A stretch of DNA of 64,000 nucleotides from Lasiosphaeris hirsuta (Eukaryota; Ascomycota; Sordariomycetes; Sordariales; Lasiosphaeriaceae): the NCBI GenBank assembly GCA_030549175.1, contig JAUKUA010000002.1:2976001-3040000 (forward strand), given 5' to 3'. The translations under genes and the position numbers were made by a program. A model generated the notes under the pieces. That model saw only the letters and a program-made list of their open reading frames with translations. It had not been told where the DNA came from and ran no database searches. Shown here piece after piece: positions 10,750-20,065 of this stretch; the stretch's first letter is position 1, and each line of letters opens with the position of its first letter.

Positions 10750-12519
10750 ATGTCTCAATACTCATACTCTTTCCAAGGGCCGTACTCTGGGTTTTTCATA
10801 GACCGCACTACGGACGGACACCGTATGACCCTAGATGAGGATGGGAAAGAGTGCCCGCCCCTCCGCTTGTGGGACAAGAACATCTTTCGCAGCATCGAGG
10901 GGAAACATTTCCCGGCCTACACCTTATTGGACATTGACTCTTATCGCAGCCTCAGTGTTGCGCTGAGGATTCAAGTTCCAGTGAAGGGCGCAGTCACCGA
11001 CGGGGAGATGGTGGTCTGGGCCGACAATGAAGGCAAGGAGTCCTCTGATGGCTTAATTGGCTTGCTGCAAGGAATCGCGCGTCTTACACGCCGCATCTTC
11101 CCTGAGCTCCCGCCTGACGTAGTCGCTCTCGATTTCGACGCATCGGGCAACGTGGTGTGGAACTCGACAGACCCCCAATCGCAACCTCCAATCCCTACGG
11201 GCTACTACCCTTCGGTTGTCGAATACCATCTTCCCCCGCCCGCACTTCCTGTCGTCACTCGATCCCAGCTGGCCGTGGTCGCCCACTTGGGGTTGGGGGT
11301 TGACAAGGTCGTGCAGGACGGCAAGGAAGCCACCCTTAAATACCACCCCTTCGCAGGCATCCGGGGCGCGCGCGACCGCATCTGGTCTGAAATCCAAATC
11401 CTCGCCAGGCTTCCGCCTCATCCCAATCTCCTGCCCATCCAGTCACTCGTCGTCGAAGAGCTTACCGGTCTTGGCGTCGTCGGCTTCACTAGGCCTTTTA
11501 TCTCGGAGCTCGCATTGGACCAACAACGGTTTTTTAAGCTGCGATGGCTTCGGGAAATACTTTCGGTGGTCGACCTTGTCAACCTGGAGTATGGCATCAG
11601 TCACCAGAACATAAGTGCCCCTAGCTTTTGTGTCAATCCTGATACGGACTCGCTGCTCCTCTTGGACTTCAACCACTCCGCGGAGCTGAGTTCACGGTTT
11701 GACCGACCCGAGCGGAATGACATCAAGGCCGTGTTTCTAATGGTGTACTTCTTCATCACTCGCGATCCCAACTTGGATTACCACAGCGACACATACCTGC
11801 CCATTCAAGACGTGTCCGATATGGAGACGGCAAGCCGACGGGAGAATTGGATCAAGCACCCCCACGTCGAGTTGGACGACGAGGTTTCCGTCTTCTACGA
11901 CGAGCTCATGGCCTGGGTCCGCAGGCGCGGAAACGCTGAGCTTCAGCCCGCCCCTATTCGCCACCGTATCGAGTTGCCAGAGAAGCCGAAAGGCCCCCAT
12001 GACGAAGTTTCCTTTGATGATCACCCAGTTACTCTGGTGGGCCATGGTTCATCCGACGCGTATAGGATCAGGGCCGGCCGCCCAGTCCTGACCTGGCAAC
12101 GCCCGCACCAGTGGGAAATGGACCCGACCCGCCCGCTGCTGGCGACGGGGAGGTATGCCGATGAGGAGGAGGCGGAGGAGAAGTCTAGGGCCAAAATTTC
12201 CGTGCCCGACCCCAAAAGGGGCTTCCCGCAGCCGCCGGTTCTTAATGCCGGCTATAAAGGTAAGAAGCGCCGCGGGGGAGGCAACTCGGGCTCGAAGTGG
12301 AAGTCAACAAGAGAGGGGCGCCACCCCAGGGCTGGGAAACTCGGAAACTATCCAGTGACACAGAAAAAGACTCGTTCCGCAACGGCTGGAGGTCAGGAAG
12401 TCGAAACTGGGAACGTCAACAAACAGAGATCTGAGACCTGGACGCCTGGCCGTGGCAGACAAAGGAAGCGTAATTACCAGGCCTCGAATAAGCCTGATGA
12501 CGGGCTGGCACCCGAGTAG
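10750..12519 (+). CDS. Kinase-fold protein with degraded catalytic motifs (probable pseudokinase)
   Basis: 589 aa from the ATG at 10750, which has a good context (ctaccATGT); the frame is open a little further 5' but without an ATG. The middle resembles a protein kinase: a possible beta-3 lysine in EATLKYH (~195), a C-helix-like RIWSEIQIL (~213), HPNLLPI, then HQN in place of HRD (~284) and LLLDFN in place of DFG (~302). Loss of the HRD aspartate and DFG glycine argues against normal phosphotransfer. The last ~130 residues are basic and disordered (GKKRRGGG, GRGRQRKRNY) and could serve as a nuclear-localisation or nucleic-acid-binding tail. The N-terminal ~150 residues are unrecognised. A fungal kinase-like family of unknown role is my best call. 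Confidence 0.7.
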   Translation: MSQYSYSFQGPYSGFFIDRTTDGHRMTLDEDGKECPPLRLWDKNIFRSIEGKHFPAYTLLDIDSYRSLSVALRIQVPVKGAVTDGEMVVWADNEGKESSDGLIGLLQGIARLTRRIFPELPPDVVALDFDASGNVVWNSTDPQSQPPIPTGYYPSVVEYHLPPPALPVVTRSQLAVVAHLGLGVDKVVQDGKEATLKYHPFAGIRGARDRIWSEIQILARLPPHPNLLPIQSLVVEELTGLGVVGFTRPFISELALDQQRFFKLRWLREILSVVDLVNLEYGISHQNISAPSFCVNPDTDSLLLLDFNHSAELSSRFDRPERNDIKAVFLMVYFFITRDPNLDYHSDTYLPIQDVSDMETASRRENWIKHPHVELDDEVSVFYDELMAWVRRRGNAELQPAPIRHRIELPEKPKGPHDEVSFDDHPVTLVGHGSSDAYRIRAGRPVLTWQRPHQWEMDPTRPLLATGRYADEEEAEEKSRAKISVPDPKRGFPQPPVLNAGYKGKKRRGGGNSGSKWKSTREGRHPRAGKLGNYPVTQKKTRSATAGGQEVETGNVNKQRSETWTPGRGRQRKRNYQASNKPDDGLAPE

Positions 12520-13591
12520 TGTCAAGTGATGGATGTGTGGCATTTGGGGACGTGAAAACGTAAGTATGGCGAAGAGAGAATGCCAGGTGTTATCGTTTTT
12601 CTGTATTTGATACTTTTTTTTTTTTTTGGGAGAAGACTTTGTGGAAACAAAATGGTCAAGCACGCCTTGCTAGTTTTGAAAGGGGAAGGCCGGCTGATGG
12701 AGGTGGTAAAATCCAGGTAGGTGAGTTCAAATTGAGATGAGGGAGCCACGGCAGGGCGTCATTGAGAAGTGGACCTGCTAGACCCAATAAAGCTATAGTA
12801 GCAGCTCAGGATTTCCATTACCTTGGGGTATCTAAGTTTTGGGAAAGAACGAGCAATGCATTTGGGTTTTAATCAGGTAATTTGTTTTCGCACCATGGCA
12901 ACTCCTTTCATGGACCAGCATAGGGTGGATGATAGTACCTGAATTGCTCGTAATTACTTGTCCCCATGGAAAATATATACTCTGCCCATAAACACGGCGT
13001 AGAATCTTGTGTTGTGGGTTCATTGTGATATCGTTGTGTTGCTACACTTGATTGCTTGATCTTGGTCGGGATCTGTGGCATTTTTCTTGTCCAAGGTGCA
13101 GTGCCTTGGCAGGAGCGTCACGGTGTGCTTTTGGAAGTTGTAAACCCAGCCAGAAGTCACCCACATTAACGGCCCGTCCCTTTTCTCGTCTCTTCCCTAC
13201 TTGTCTTGTACGCCTAGGGCGTGCCTGCCGCCCCCTTTACGCACGCGTGTAGGTACACAGAATAACACCTTTGGCGGTGCTTTCAACGCTTTTTGTGAAA
13301 CTTGCTTCAGAGAATTGTGCTTGGTAGGGAAAGGCCGTTTGTCGTGCTTTCCACGCCTTCGGGTAATCCTCGGCACGCGTATGAGCACGGACTACAACGC
13401 CTCTGCAACCGCAGGGGGATCGCTTGGGCACGGGCCAGGCGGGGCTTTGCACATCACGTGCATGGGCTCGTGAGAACTCTACCGGCGACCCTTGTCCGCA
13501 GGCGCACGAATGCCTCGACAATCAACCGGACCTTCTCCGACAAGCCGGAGTCAAGCCGCGAAGCCGTTAGATCGCGGCAATCGGCAGCACA
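12520..13591. other. Intergenic region upstream of Zn2Cys6 gene
   Basis: About 1.07 kb holding the 3' UTR of the kinase-like gene and the promoter and leader of the Zn2Cys6 gene. A CACGTG hexamer sits at 13455-13460, about 130 bases before the start codon. No coding sequence is supported here. Confidence 0.5.
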
Positions 13592-16062
13592 ATGAGCTTC
13601 TCGGCAACCGGCGCAGCTGCTCAGCAGCAGCAGCAGCAGCAGCAGCAACAGCAGGTGCAACAGCTGCAGCTCCATCACCAGCAGCAGCACCAGCAGCAAC
13701 AAAATGCACAACAACAGCAGCAACTCGCCACCCACCCGCAGTACGACGGCGGTCTCGCGTCGCCCGATGCGGCGGCGGCAGCCGCAGCGGCAGCCGCAGC
13801 AGCTGCTGCCCACCATGGCTTGCAAGCCCTCCAGGCCGCTGTCGATAGCCCGACCACCTTGCCGATGGCCAGTCCGGTGACACCGCAGTATGCCACTCCT
13901 CCCGAACCATCCTATCTCGCTGCGAATGGCGCTGTGCCCGCCTCAAACAGCCCAAACACAAGCACAAACCCTAAGGCGACGCGCCTGCGGAGGGCCTGCG
14001 ACATGTGTAGTCAGCGCAAGGTCAAGGTAGGCTCCTGCCCCCACCCCACAATTGACTTCTCAAGATGTGTATAGGTAGCTGACCAGTTCCTCATCTAGTG
14101 CGACGAGACTCAGCCCTGCCGACCGTGCCGCGACCTTGGTGTGGAATGCACCTTCAACCGCGAGATGAGGCGCCGTGGACCTCCGAACAAGCATGCCGAG
14201 GCTGCCAAAGCTTTAAAAAGACCGCGACTTGAGCCCAACCTCAGCCCAGGGCCGCACAATGCCGCCGAGACCCTGGTTTCAATCGCTGGCGCACCGGCCC
14301 CCCAGACCGCCCTCGACGCCGAGCTGATAGCTCCTCTGCCTGTCTTGTCCCGGCTGGTTGATGATTTCTTCACCTACATTCACCCTCTCACGCCCTTTCC
14401 GCACGAGCCCACCTTCCGCCTGTCTTTTTCCAACCGCGAAGACCGAACGAACCGCGAGTTCCTTGCCCTCCTGGCCAGCATGATCGGCTGTCTGGCAGCA
14501 TCATTCCCTCGCACAGCACGATTGCACCTCAAGGCGCAGCAGAATGGCATGAACTTGTTCCCCAAGGCCACTGTCCTCATTGAGAAGTGCCGTACTGTCG
14601 CATTGGAGGCTCGGGGCTCTACCTTCTACAACAAGGAGTCCGTGACCGTCTATGACGCCGCCACTAGCTACTTCCTAGGTCTGGCTGCCGGTTACACGAT
14701 GCAGTGGAGGGTCTGTCGCCGCTTCATGACGGAGACAATGTCCTTTATCCGGGAGCTGGGCTATCACAAGCCCCGCGACCTGGGCTCGTCCATGTTTGGC
14801 GTGACCTACCGCGGCCCGTCCTTTGACCACGTTCAGGACCAACTTGGCAAGCGCATCTTCTGGTGCATGTTTCTTGGCATACGGTGGGTGCTCTTATTTT
14901 TCTTGCCGTGTGTTGTGTTACGTCGCTAATCTCCTCCAGGTCAATGGTTCAGCTTGGTGCTCCCCAAGGAGAGATTATTCTCCCTCCTCCCACGCCAACG
15001 GAGCCGTATCCGGAATTCCCCGTCGAGGTGGACGATCAGTACATCTTGTCGCACCAGATCTTGGGACAGCCCGAAGGTGTCGTTTCCCTCCTGTCGGGTT
15101 TCACGCAGGCCATCAAAATCTACATGACGATGAACGGTCTCGTTAGCGTAGAGCTGTCATACGGCATCTCATCCTTACCATTTCACGACCAAAAAGGCAT
15201 GTTGGACGAGTGCTTGCAAGCCGTCAAGCAGGTCATGGACAGCTTGCCTAGCGAGCTCACGCTGGATCTGAACGACCAAGCCATGTCACCCTTGAGTGAC
15301 CTACCACTCGCACTTCCTCAGCAACCGAGCTATGATGAGCCCCACTTTGAGTACTACCCTCCTGCGTATCCGACTCCCCAGCCGTCCACGACCGACATCC
15401 TGCAGCTCATCGCCAACCAGCCCGAGCGCCGGCGCCGCCTGCAGTACGAGATCCAGAAGGCCAATATCTACGCTTCCCAGCTGGCCACCCGCTCCTACTA
15501 CGTCGAGCGTTACTTCAACCTCCGCGATGCCCACCGCGAGCATACGCGTGCTCAGGCCGCCCAAGCCTACGAGACTGAGAACGGAGTCAACGCTACGGGT
15601 AACACTGGCAGTTCCAATGGAGGCAGTAAGAGTGTTGCCGCGGCCGCCCTGCATGCTGCGGCCGAGCAGACGGACCCCGTTGATGCGAGCATGTCGGCCG
15701 AGCGCGAGCTCATCGTGCGCAACCTTTTGGCGGTCCTGGCATCTATCTCGCAGCGCAACATGGAACCCAACGGCGGATCTCTAATTAACAAGATCAGGCA
15801 GGTTGCGAGCACGTTGGTCAATGACGCACCGGAGCGAAAGGGTCCCTTGGCTATGAAGGCGGAAGAGTCGCTCAGCCGGTTTGTGGACATTTTGATGCGG
15901 CTGGAGAAGACGGGTCCGGGTAGTGGTGGCACTGGAGGCGGTACGGGATCCGGCGACCACATGACGCCGAGCGACGAGGAAGAAGAGCTGCGGAATTGGG
16001 CGGATTTGAGGGAGCATCAGATGCGCTTCTTTCAGAGCGGCGGGTTCATGGGCCAGCTCTAG
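13592..16062 (+). CDS. Zn2Cys6 fungal transcription factor
   Basis: Three exons by splice signals and frame: 13592-14026, 14099-14883 and 14940-16062, giving 780 aa. The N-terminus has a glutamine run (residues ~11-21, mostly CAG codons), further Gln/His-rich sequence and an alanine run (~60-73). The binuclear zinc cluster fits CX2CX6CX5CX2CX6C, with cysteines at about 136, 139, 146, 152, 155 and 162. It is followed by the basic linker REMRRRGPPNKH. Intron 1 falls exactly between the lysine after the second cysteine and the third cysteine. The rest fits a fungal-specific transcription factor middle region (DDFFTYIHPLTPFPHEPTF; YDAATSYFLGLAAGYTMQWR). It is nuclear and sequence-specific, probably a regulator of sugar or carbon metabolism by general resemblance, but the target genes are unknown. 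Confidence 0.9.
13623..13651 (+). repeat. CAG/CAA microsatellite encoding polyglutamine
   Basis: About ten CAG/CAA codons in a row inside exon 1 of the Zn2Cys6 gene, followed by more glutamine- and histidine-rich sequence. Such runs vary in length between strains. Confidence 0.8.
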
Positions 16063-16431
16063 ATATGCTACCGGACTTGTAGTATAACTTTGTGCGTTTG
16101 TTATCAGCTTGGGTGGTTATTTGAGTTGGCCAGGATATGGTCATTTATGGCTGGTTGGGGGTTCTCTTCGGCTGTCTTTTTCGGCTCAGGAGTTCGGAAA
16201 ACGGAGTATGGCACGAAAATCGGTTAGAGCGGTTACGACGCATGACGAGATGGCGCTCTGAGATACACCGGAAGGCAACGGCTAGCTAGATGAGGTAGCC
16301 TTTAGCAATTACATGATACCTGCAGGCGTGCGGACACCTTGGTGATAGGCATGCGATTGTCGCGATGTGCCTGTTAGAGGTTCCGCAAGCGCCCGGTTCG
16401 ATGATACCCCTACTTCGGACAGCCGACCTCT
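16063..16431. other. Convergent 3' intergenic region
   Basis: About 370 bases between the stop codons of the Zn2Cys6 gene and the convergent DUF3237-type gene. It is presumably two 3' UTRs. No other feature seen. Confidence 0.6.
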
Positions 16432-16979
16432 TCACTTGGGACTCTGTAGCTGCCACGCATCAATCGAGACGAACCCCGCCCCCGACGTCAGGATGCCGAC
16501 AGCCACAATGTTGTTCAGCCACCAGTACGCCGCGCTCCCCGTCTCAAACTCTAGCCGCAGGTGCAGCTGCCCGTCGGCCTGTGCCGGCCCGCCCGTGCGG
16601 ATGAAGATGTGCGCCCCGTCCGTCGTTTGGAGTCCGTACCGCGTGTCGGCTGAGAAGGTCCCGTTGGTGTCGACCAGGCCCCAGTCTGCGCCGAGATTGA
16701 GGACTTTTCCTATTGTTTTCGGGGGTTAGAGACATGTTGGGGGGCGGGAGCGGGGTTAGCCGGGGGTTGGTCAAGGGGTGGGAGGAGGGTACCGGAGAGA
16801 CGCGGGCCTGCGAAGGTTCCCCCGGTGATGGGCAAGACGACGCGGGTCCCGTGCGGTCCCGGGCCTACTTGGAGGGGGGTTCCCAGGGTGCAGTTTAGGG
16901 AGTAGAGGTGGGTGAGGCCCGGGGGGGTGAGGGCTGCGAGGGTTAGGGGGAGGAGGGGGAGGAGGCTTGAGAGGTGCAT
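16432..16979 (-). CDS. Small secreted DUF3237-family protein
   Basis: Two exons: 16793-16979 and 16432-16709. The 83-nt intron has a GTACCC donor and an AATAG acceptor, and the product is 154 aa. Residues 1-16 (MHLSSLLPLLPLTLAA) form a clear signal peptide. The body matches the DUF3237 pattern: THLYSLNCTLG near the start, VVLPITGGTFAGPRLSG before the splice site, GADWGLVDTNGTFSADTRY after it, and AYWWLNNIVAVG near the end. It is probably secreted and a single compact beta-barrel domain; no enzymatic role is established for the family. The spliced joint (LSG|GKVLN) restores the conserved motif, which supports the intron. Function is unknown. Confidence 0.8.
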
Positions 16980-17721
16980 TGTGGGATGTTAGGTGTGTTT
17001 TCTTGTTTTCTTCTTGCTAACGAGTGGACAGGTTATTTGGGGATGACCAGGCGCAGCTTTGGGTTTGTTGGCGACATGAAATATTTTATATTCCAGAGGC
17101 TGTTTTAAGCCTTGGGGACTGTTGTTGTTGTTATTGTTGTTGTAGCTGCTGCACAGGGGCATGCAGGGGTAGCTACTTGCCGTGAACCCATCCCGGGCGG
17201 CGGGACCGTCGCCTTGTCCCCAGCCGGGTATTAATGATTCGCATGGGAATTTACACGCGCTCCTGTGAGCGTCTGCTTCCGTGGTCATACCCAACCGACG
17301 CGGGGTAACGACCAGGCTGTCCCGCCAGTCTGGGGTAGGTCGCGCTGCGTCATGCAGTGTGCAGTGGAGCTGACGACGGATTTGTCTATTTCGAAAGGAA
17401 ACACTGGAAAGGGGACATCGGTAGGTGAGTCGGTTGTTCAGGTCGGAGTGCGGGCTAAATGTGTTGCAACAGGTTGATCATAGCGCGCGATGGCTGTCTC
17501 CTCCCCAGGCGCCAAAACAACGTCATAGGAAATCGGACAAGTTGGGACGGTATCAAGAACACTTCTTCAATACAACGAGGCCAGATTGCTGGCGGCTCTT
17601 GGTATATATGCTACCCAAATTTCCCTGCTATAATTACTGTGATCCCCTTCCTAATGCGAAGCCAGACCACGCGGATATCATCCCCTTTTAAACAACCGTA
17701 TACCCAAACTGCCCAAGGTAC
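16980..17721. other. Intergenic region
   Basis: About 740 bases holding the promoter of the DUF3237-type gene (reading left) and the 3' side of the phosphate permease gene. It contains a short GTT-repeat tract (about 17121-17145). No gene supported. Confidence 0.5.
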
Positions 17722-19734
17722 TCAAATACTCGGAAAGTGAGGGGCGTTGAGGAACAGGCCCATCAACACACCGCCCAATGTACCCGCGATGGGGATGGTG
17801 GCGATCCACGAGAGCACGAGGAGACCGACTCGCTGGAAGTTGACGGCCTTGATGGTGCCGTTGCAGAGCCCGACGCCGACGGTCGCGCCCGTGATGCACA
17901 TGGATGTTGACACGGGGAGCGAGTACTGCGAGAAGACGAGGACGGTGATGGCAGCGCCCATCTCCATGGAGGATCCTGAACGGTGCAAGTCAGCGATTGC
18001 GTGCTTGTCAAGGATGAAAAGGGGGAGGAGACAAACCTCTGCTAGGGGAGTGGTAGGTGATCTTGTTACCCATGACCTTCATGATGTTATAGCCATAGGT
18101 CAGAAGACCAATCGAGATGGTGGCCGAGAGCACAGCCAACTGCCAGACGGGCACCGGGGCCTTGGAGGCGGCGGCGCTGCCGGTGGACCAGGCCGAGTAG
18201 ATGACGGCCCAGGGGCCGACCGAGTTACCAATATCGTTGGCGCCGTGGGCGAAAGAGGCGGTGCAGGCTGTCAGAATCTGGATGAAAGAGTATGTGTGCT
18301 CGACCTCGTTGGGGTACTTCTTGGCGTGGGCGTAGACGCGCGCCATGCGCTCGCCCTCGGGGGTGCCGGCGATGCCCGACTGGGCCGCGTGGATGTCGTA
18401 GTGCACGCCGTAGAGGGCACCACACACGATCATGGCCGGGAGGCGCTTGAACAGGGTCTTGATGTTGTGCAGCTCATAGATCTGGCCGGCGCCCATGGGG
18501 TTCTCGTGAAGAGTGCGCATGGCCCAGCCCATGGGGCCGCGTCCCTTGCGCAGCTTGGCGTGCAGCTTCTCCTGGCCGGTGGCCTGGAGCTCCTTGTAGG
18601 TGAGAACCGGCTTAGCAGCCTCGGTGTCGTGGTCGGCCAGCTTCTTCTCAACCTCGTTGGACGGCTTGCTGTTGCCCTCGTCGCTGGCGACCGAGGAGCC
18701 ACCTGGCACGGGAGTCGGCTCGGTCTCTTCGTCGTCCTGTACGACGGCATAGTTGGGGACGGCAGCCTCATCGGCGGGCAGCACGGCGGGGCGCTTGAAG
18801 AGAAGCGGGCCCATGACGAACATGTACCACTTGACCGAGTGGTCCTTCTTGATCACCTTGGCGTGCACAAAAGGCACGAAGAAGATGGCCGACAGCAGGG
18901 CCACGCCGCCACCGGTGCCCATGGTCACGGCCGCGACGTACCATGCCGGCTTCTTACCGAGGCCGAGGTTGGGCGAGCCCTTGTAGACGATGGACAGGGT
19001 GCAGATGGTACCAGCGATGAGGAAAAAGAAGGGCGAGGTGTAGACGGCCCAGGGGACGGGGTTCTTGCGAACGTGGACCGTCAGCTTGATGAGCATGAAG
19101 ATGGCGGCACCGAAGCAGGCAGAGATGGCGGGGGCCATGCCCAGGCCGGCGAAGATGGCGCCGAGGCCCTTGCCGTCGTTCCAGCCCCATTGCACCTTGG
19201 ACGCGCCGACCGTGGCCACGCCGACACCGGCTACGGCGGAGACGAGCGAATAAGTCGACGAGACGTGGGCCGAGTGCCGCGTGCACCACATCACCCACGA
19301 GGAAGCTGCTGCGAGCGCGCACGTGAAGGCCATCATCTGTACACCGGCGTTGCCCTGGAAAGCGTCATTGGGGATAATTTGGTTCTTGATGGTATCGGCT
19401 GTCGGTGGCATTGCGGTCAGCTCCAAGTTGAATTCAACCGCGACTTGTATAGATACGTACCCGTCCGCGCGCCCACGGTGATGGCGCCGAGCATTTCGAA
19501 TATGGTGCCAAACACCATGGCCTGTCGGTAGGTAATTGACCTCGACGAGACACTGGTCGCCCAGGCGTTTGCCACATCGTCTGCATAACCGTCAGTACCA
19601 AGATGGCGACAAAAACCCACAGGGGGGGGGGGGGGGGAGCGGGGGCACTTACTTGCGCCGTTGTTGAAGGCATCGAGCATGGCAAAAAGTGTGCCAATCA
19701 CAAAGATGTACGTGTACTGGTCGAGTTGCGGCAT
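17722..19734 (-). CDS. pho-4: PiT-family Na+/phosphate symporter (pho-4/PHO89 type)
   Basis: Four exons by frame and splice signals: 19653-19734, 19461-19580, 18037-19398 and 17722-17975, giving 605 aa. It is a plasma-membrane, high-affinity, sodium-coupled inorganic phosphate transporter of the PHO4/SLC20 family. Splicing of exons 1 and 2 rebuilds the family signature GANDVANAWATSVSS near residue 27; the second signature-like repeat FAHGANDIGNSVGPWA lies in exon 3. Hydrophobic membrane segments at both ends flank a long hydrophilic loop (about residues 260-360), as in PHO89 and Neurospora pho-4. Intron 1 carries a run of 16 consecutive C (minus strand). A TTATAAG sequence lies ~115 bases upstream and CACGTG motifs lie further upstream, consistent with phosphate-starvation control. 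Identification is very secure. Confidence 0.93.
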
Positions 19735-19847
19735 CTTTGCGGTAGGTCGGCGCGATGTCGCCGGTGCTGGAGGGGATATGCGGTCTGGTCGTCTGGTCGT
19801 CTGGTCGGAGGAGAGAAGACGCGACAGAGGCCTGGCGAACGACGGCT

Positions 19848-19854
19848 TATAAGA
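19848..19854 (-). promoter_or_regulatory. TATA-like box of phosphate symporter gene
   Basis: The sequence CTTATAAG, about 115 bases upstream of the symporter start codon at 19734. The position is reasonable for a fungal core promoter. Inferred only from sequence and distance. Confidence 0.45.
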
Positions 19855-20059
19855 CTTCAGCTCCGATAAAAAGGGAAAATAGCATCTCGTACCATCACCC
19901 CCACCACCCCACCCCCTTGCTGGATCGGGACACCGAATGCTGTGCAGATGCCGTGAGCTCTGGGAAGCATGCAGACAAGCTCGGGGGTCTGGGTCGGCCT
20001 GGGTTGGTTCGTTGGCTGTGGTATTGGCCATGTCATTCTGTCTTGCCCAAACAGGCACC

Positions 20060-20065
20060 CACGTG
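20060..20065. promoter_or_regulatory. CACGTG, candidate NUC-1/Pho4 binding site
   Basis: CACGTG in the context GGCACCCACGTGGGCG, about 326 bases upstream of the phosphate symporter start. Basic helix-loop-helix regulators of the Pho4/NUC-1 class bind this hexamer and activate phosphate-acquisition genes. A second copy in the context GCACCCACGTGCG lies at 20954-20959. Functional assignment is inference. Confidence 0.5.

Noticed and set aside
16380..16400. GGTTCGAT string resembling a tRNA B box
   Set aside because: No matching A box or cloverleaf pairing upstream, and it lies in the 3' region of the DUF3237-type gene.
17747..19531. Long plus-strand frame (594 codons) opposite the phosphate symporter
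   Set aside because: Shadow of the GC-rich symporter exons on the other strand; composition is that of antisense codons.
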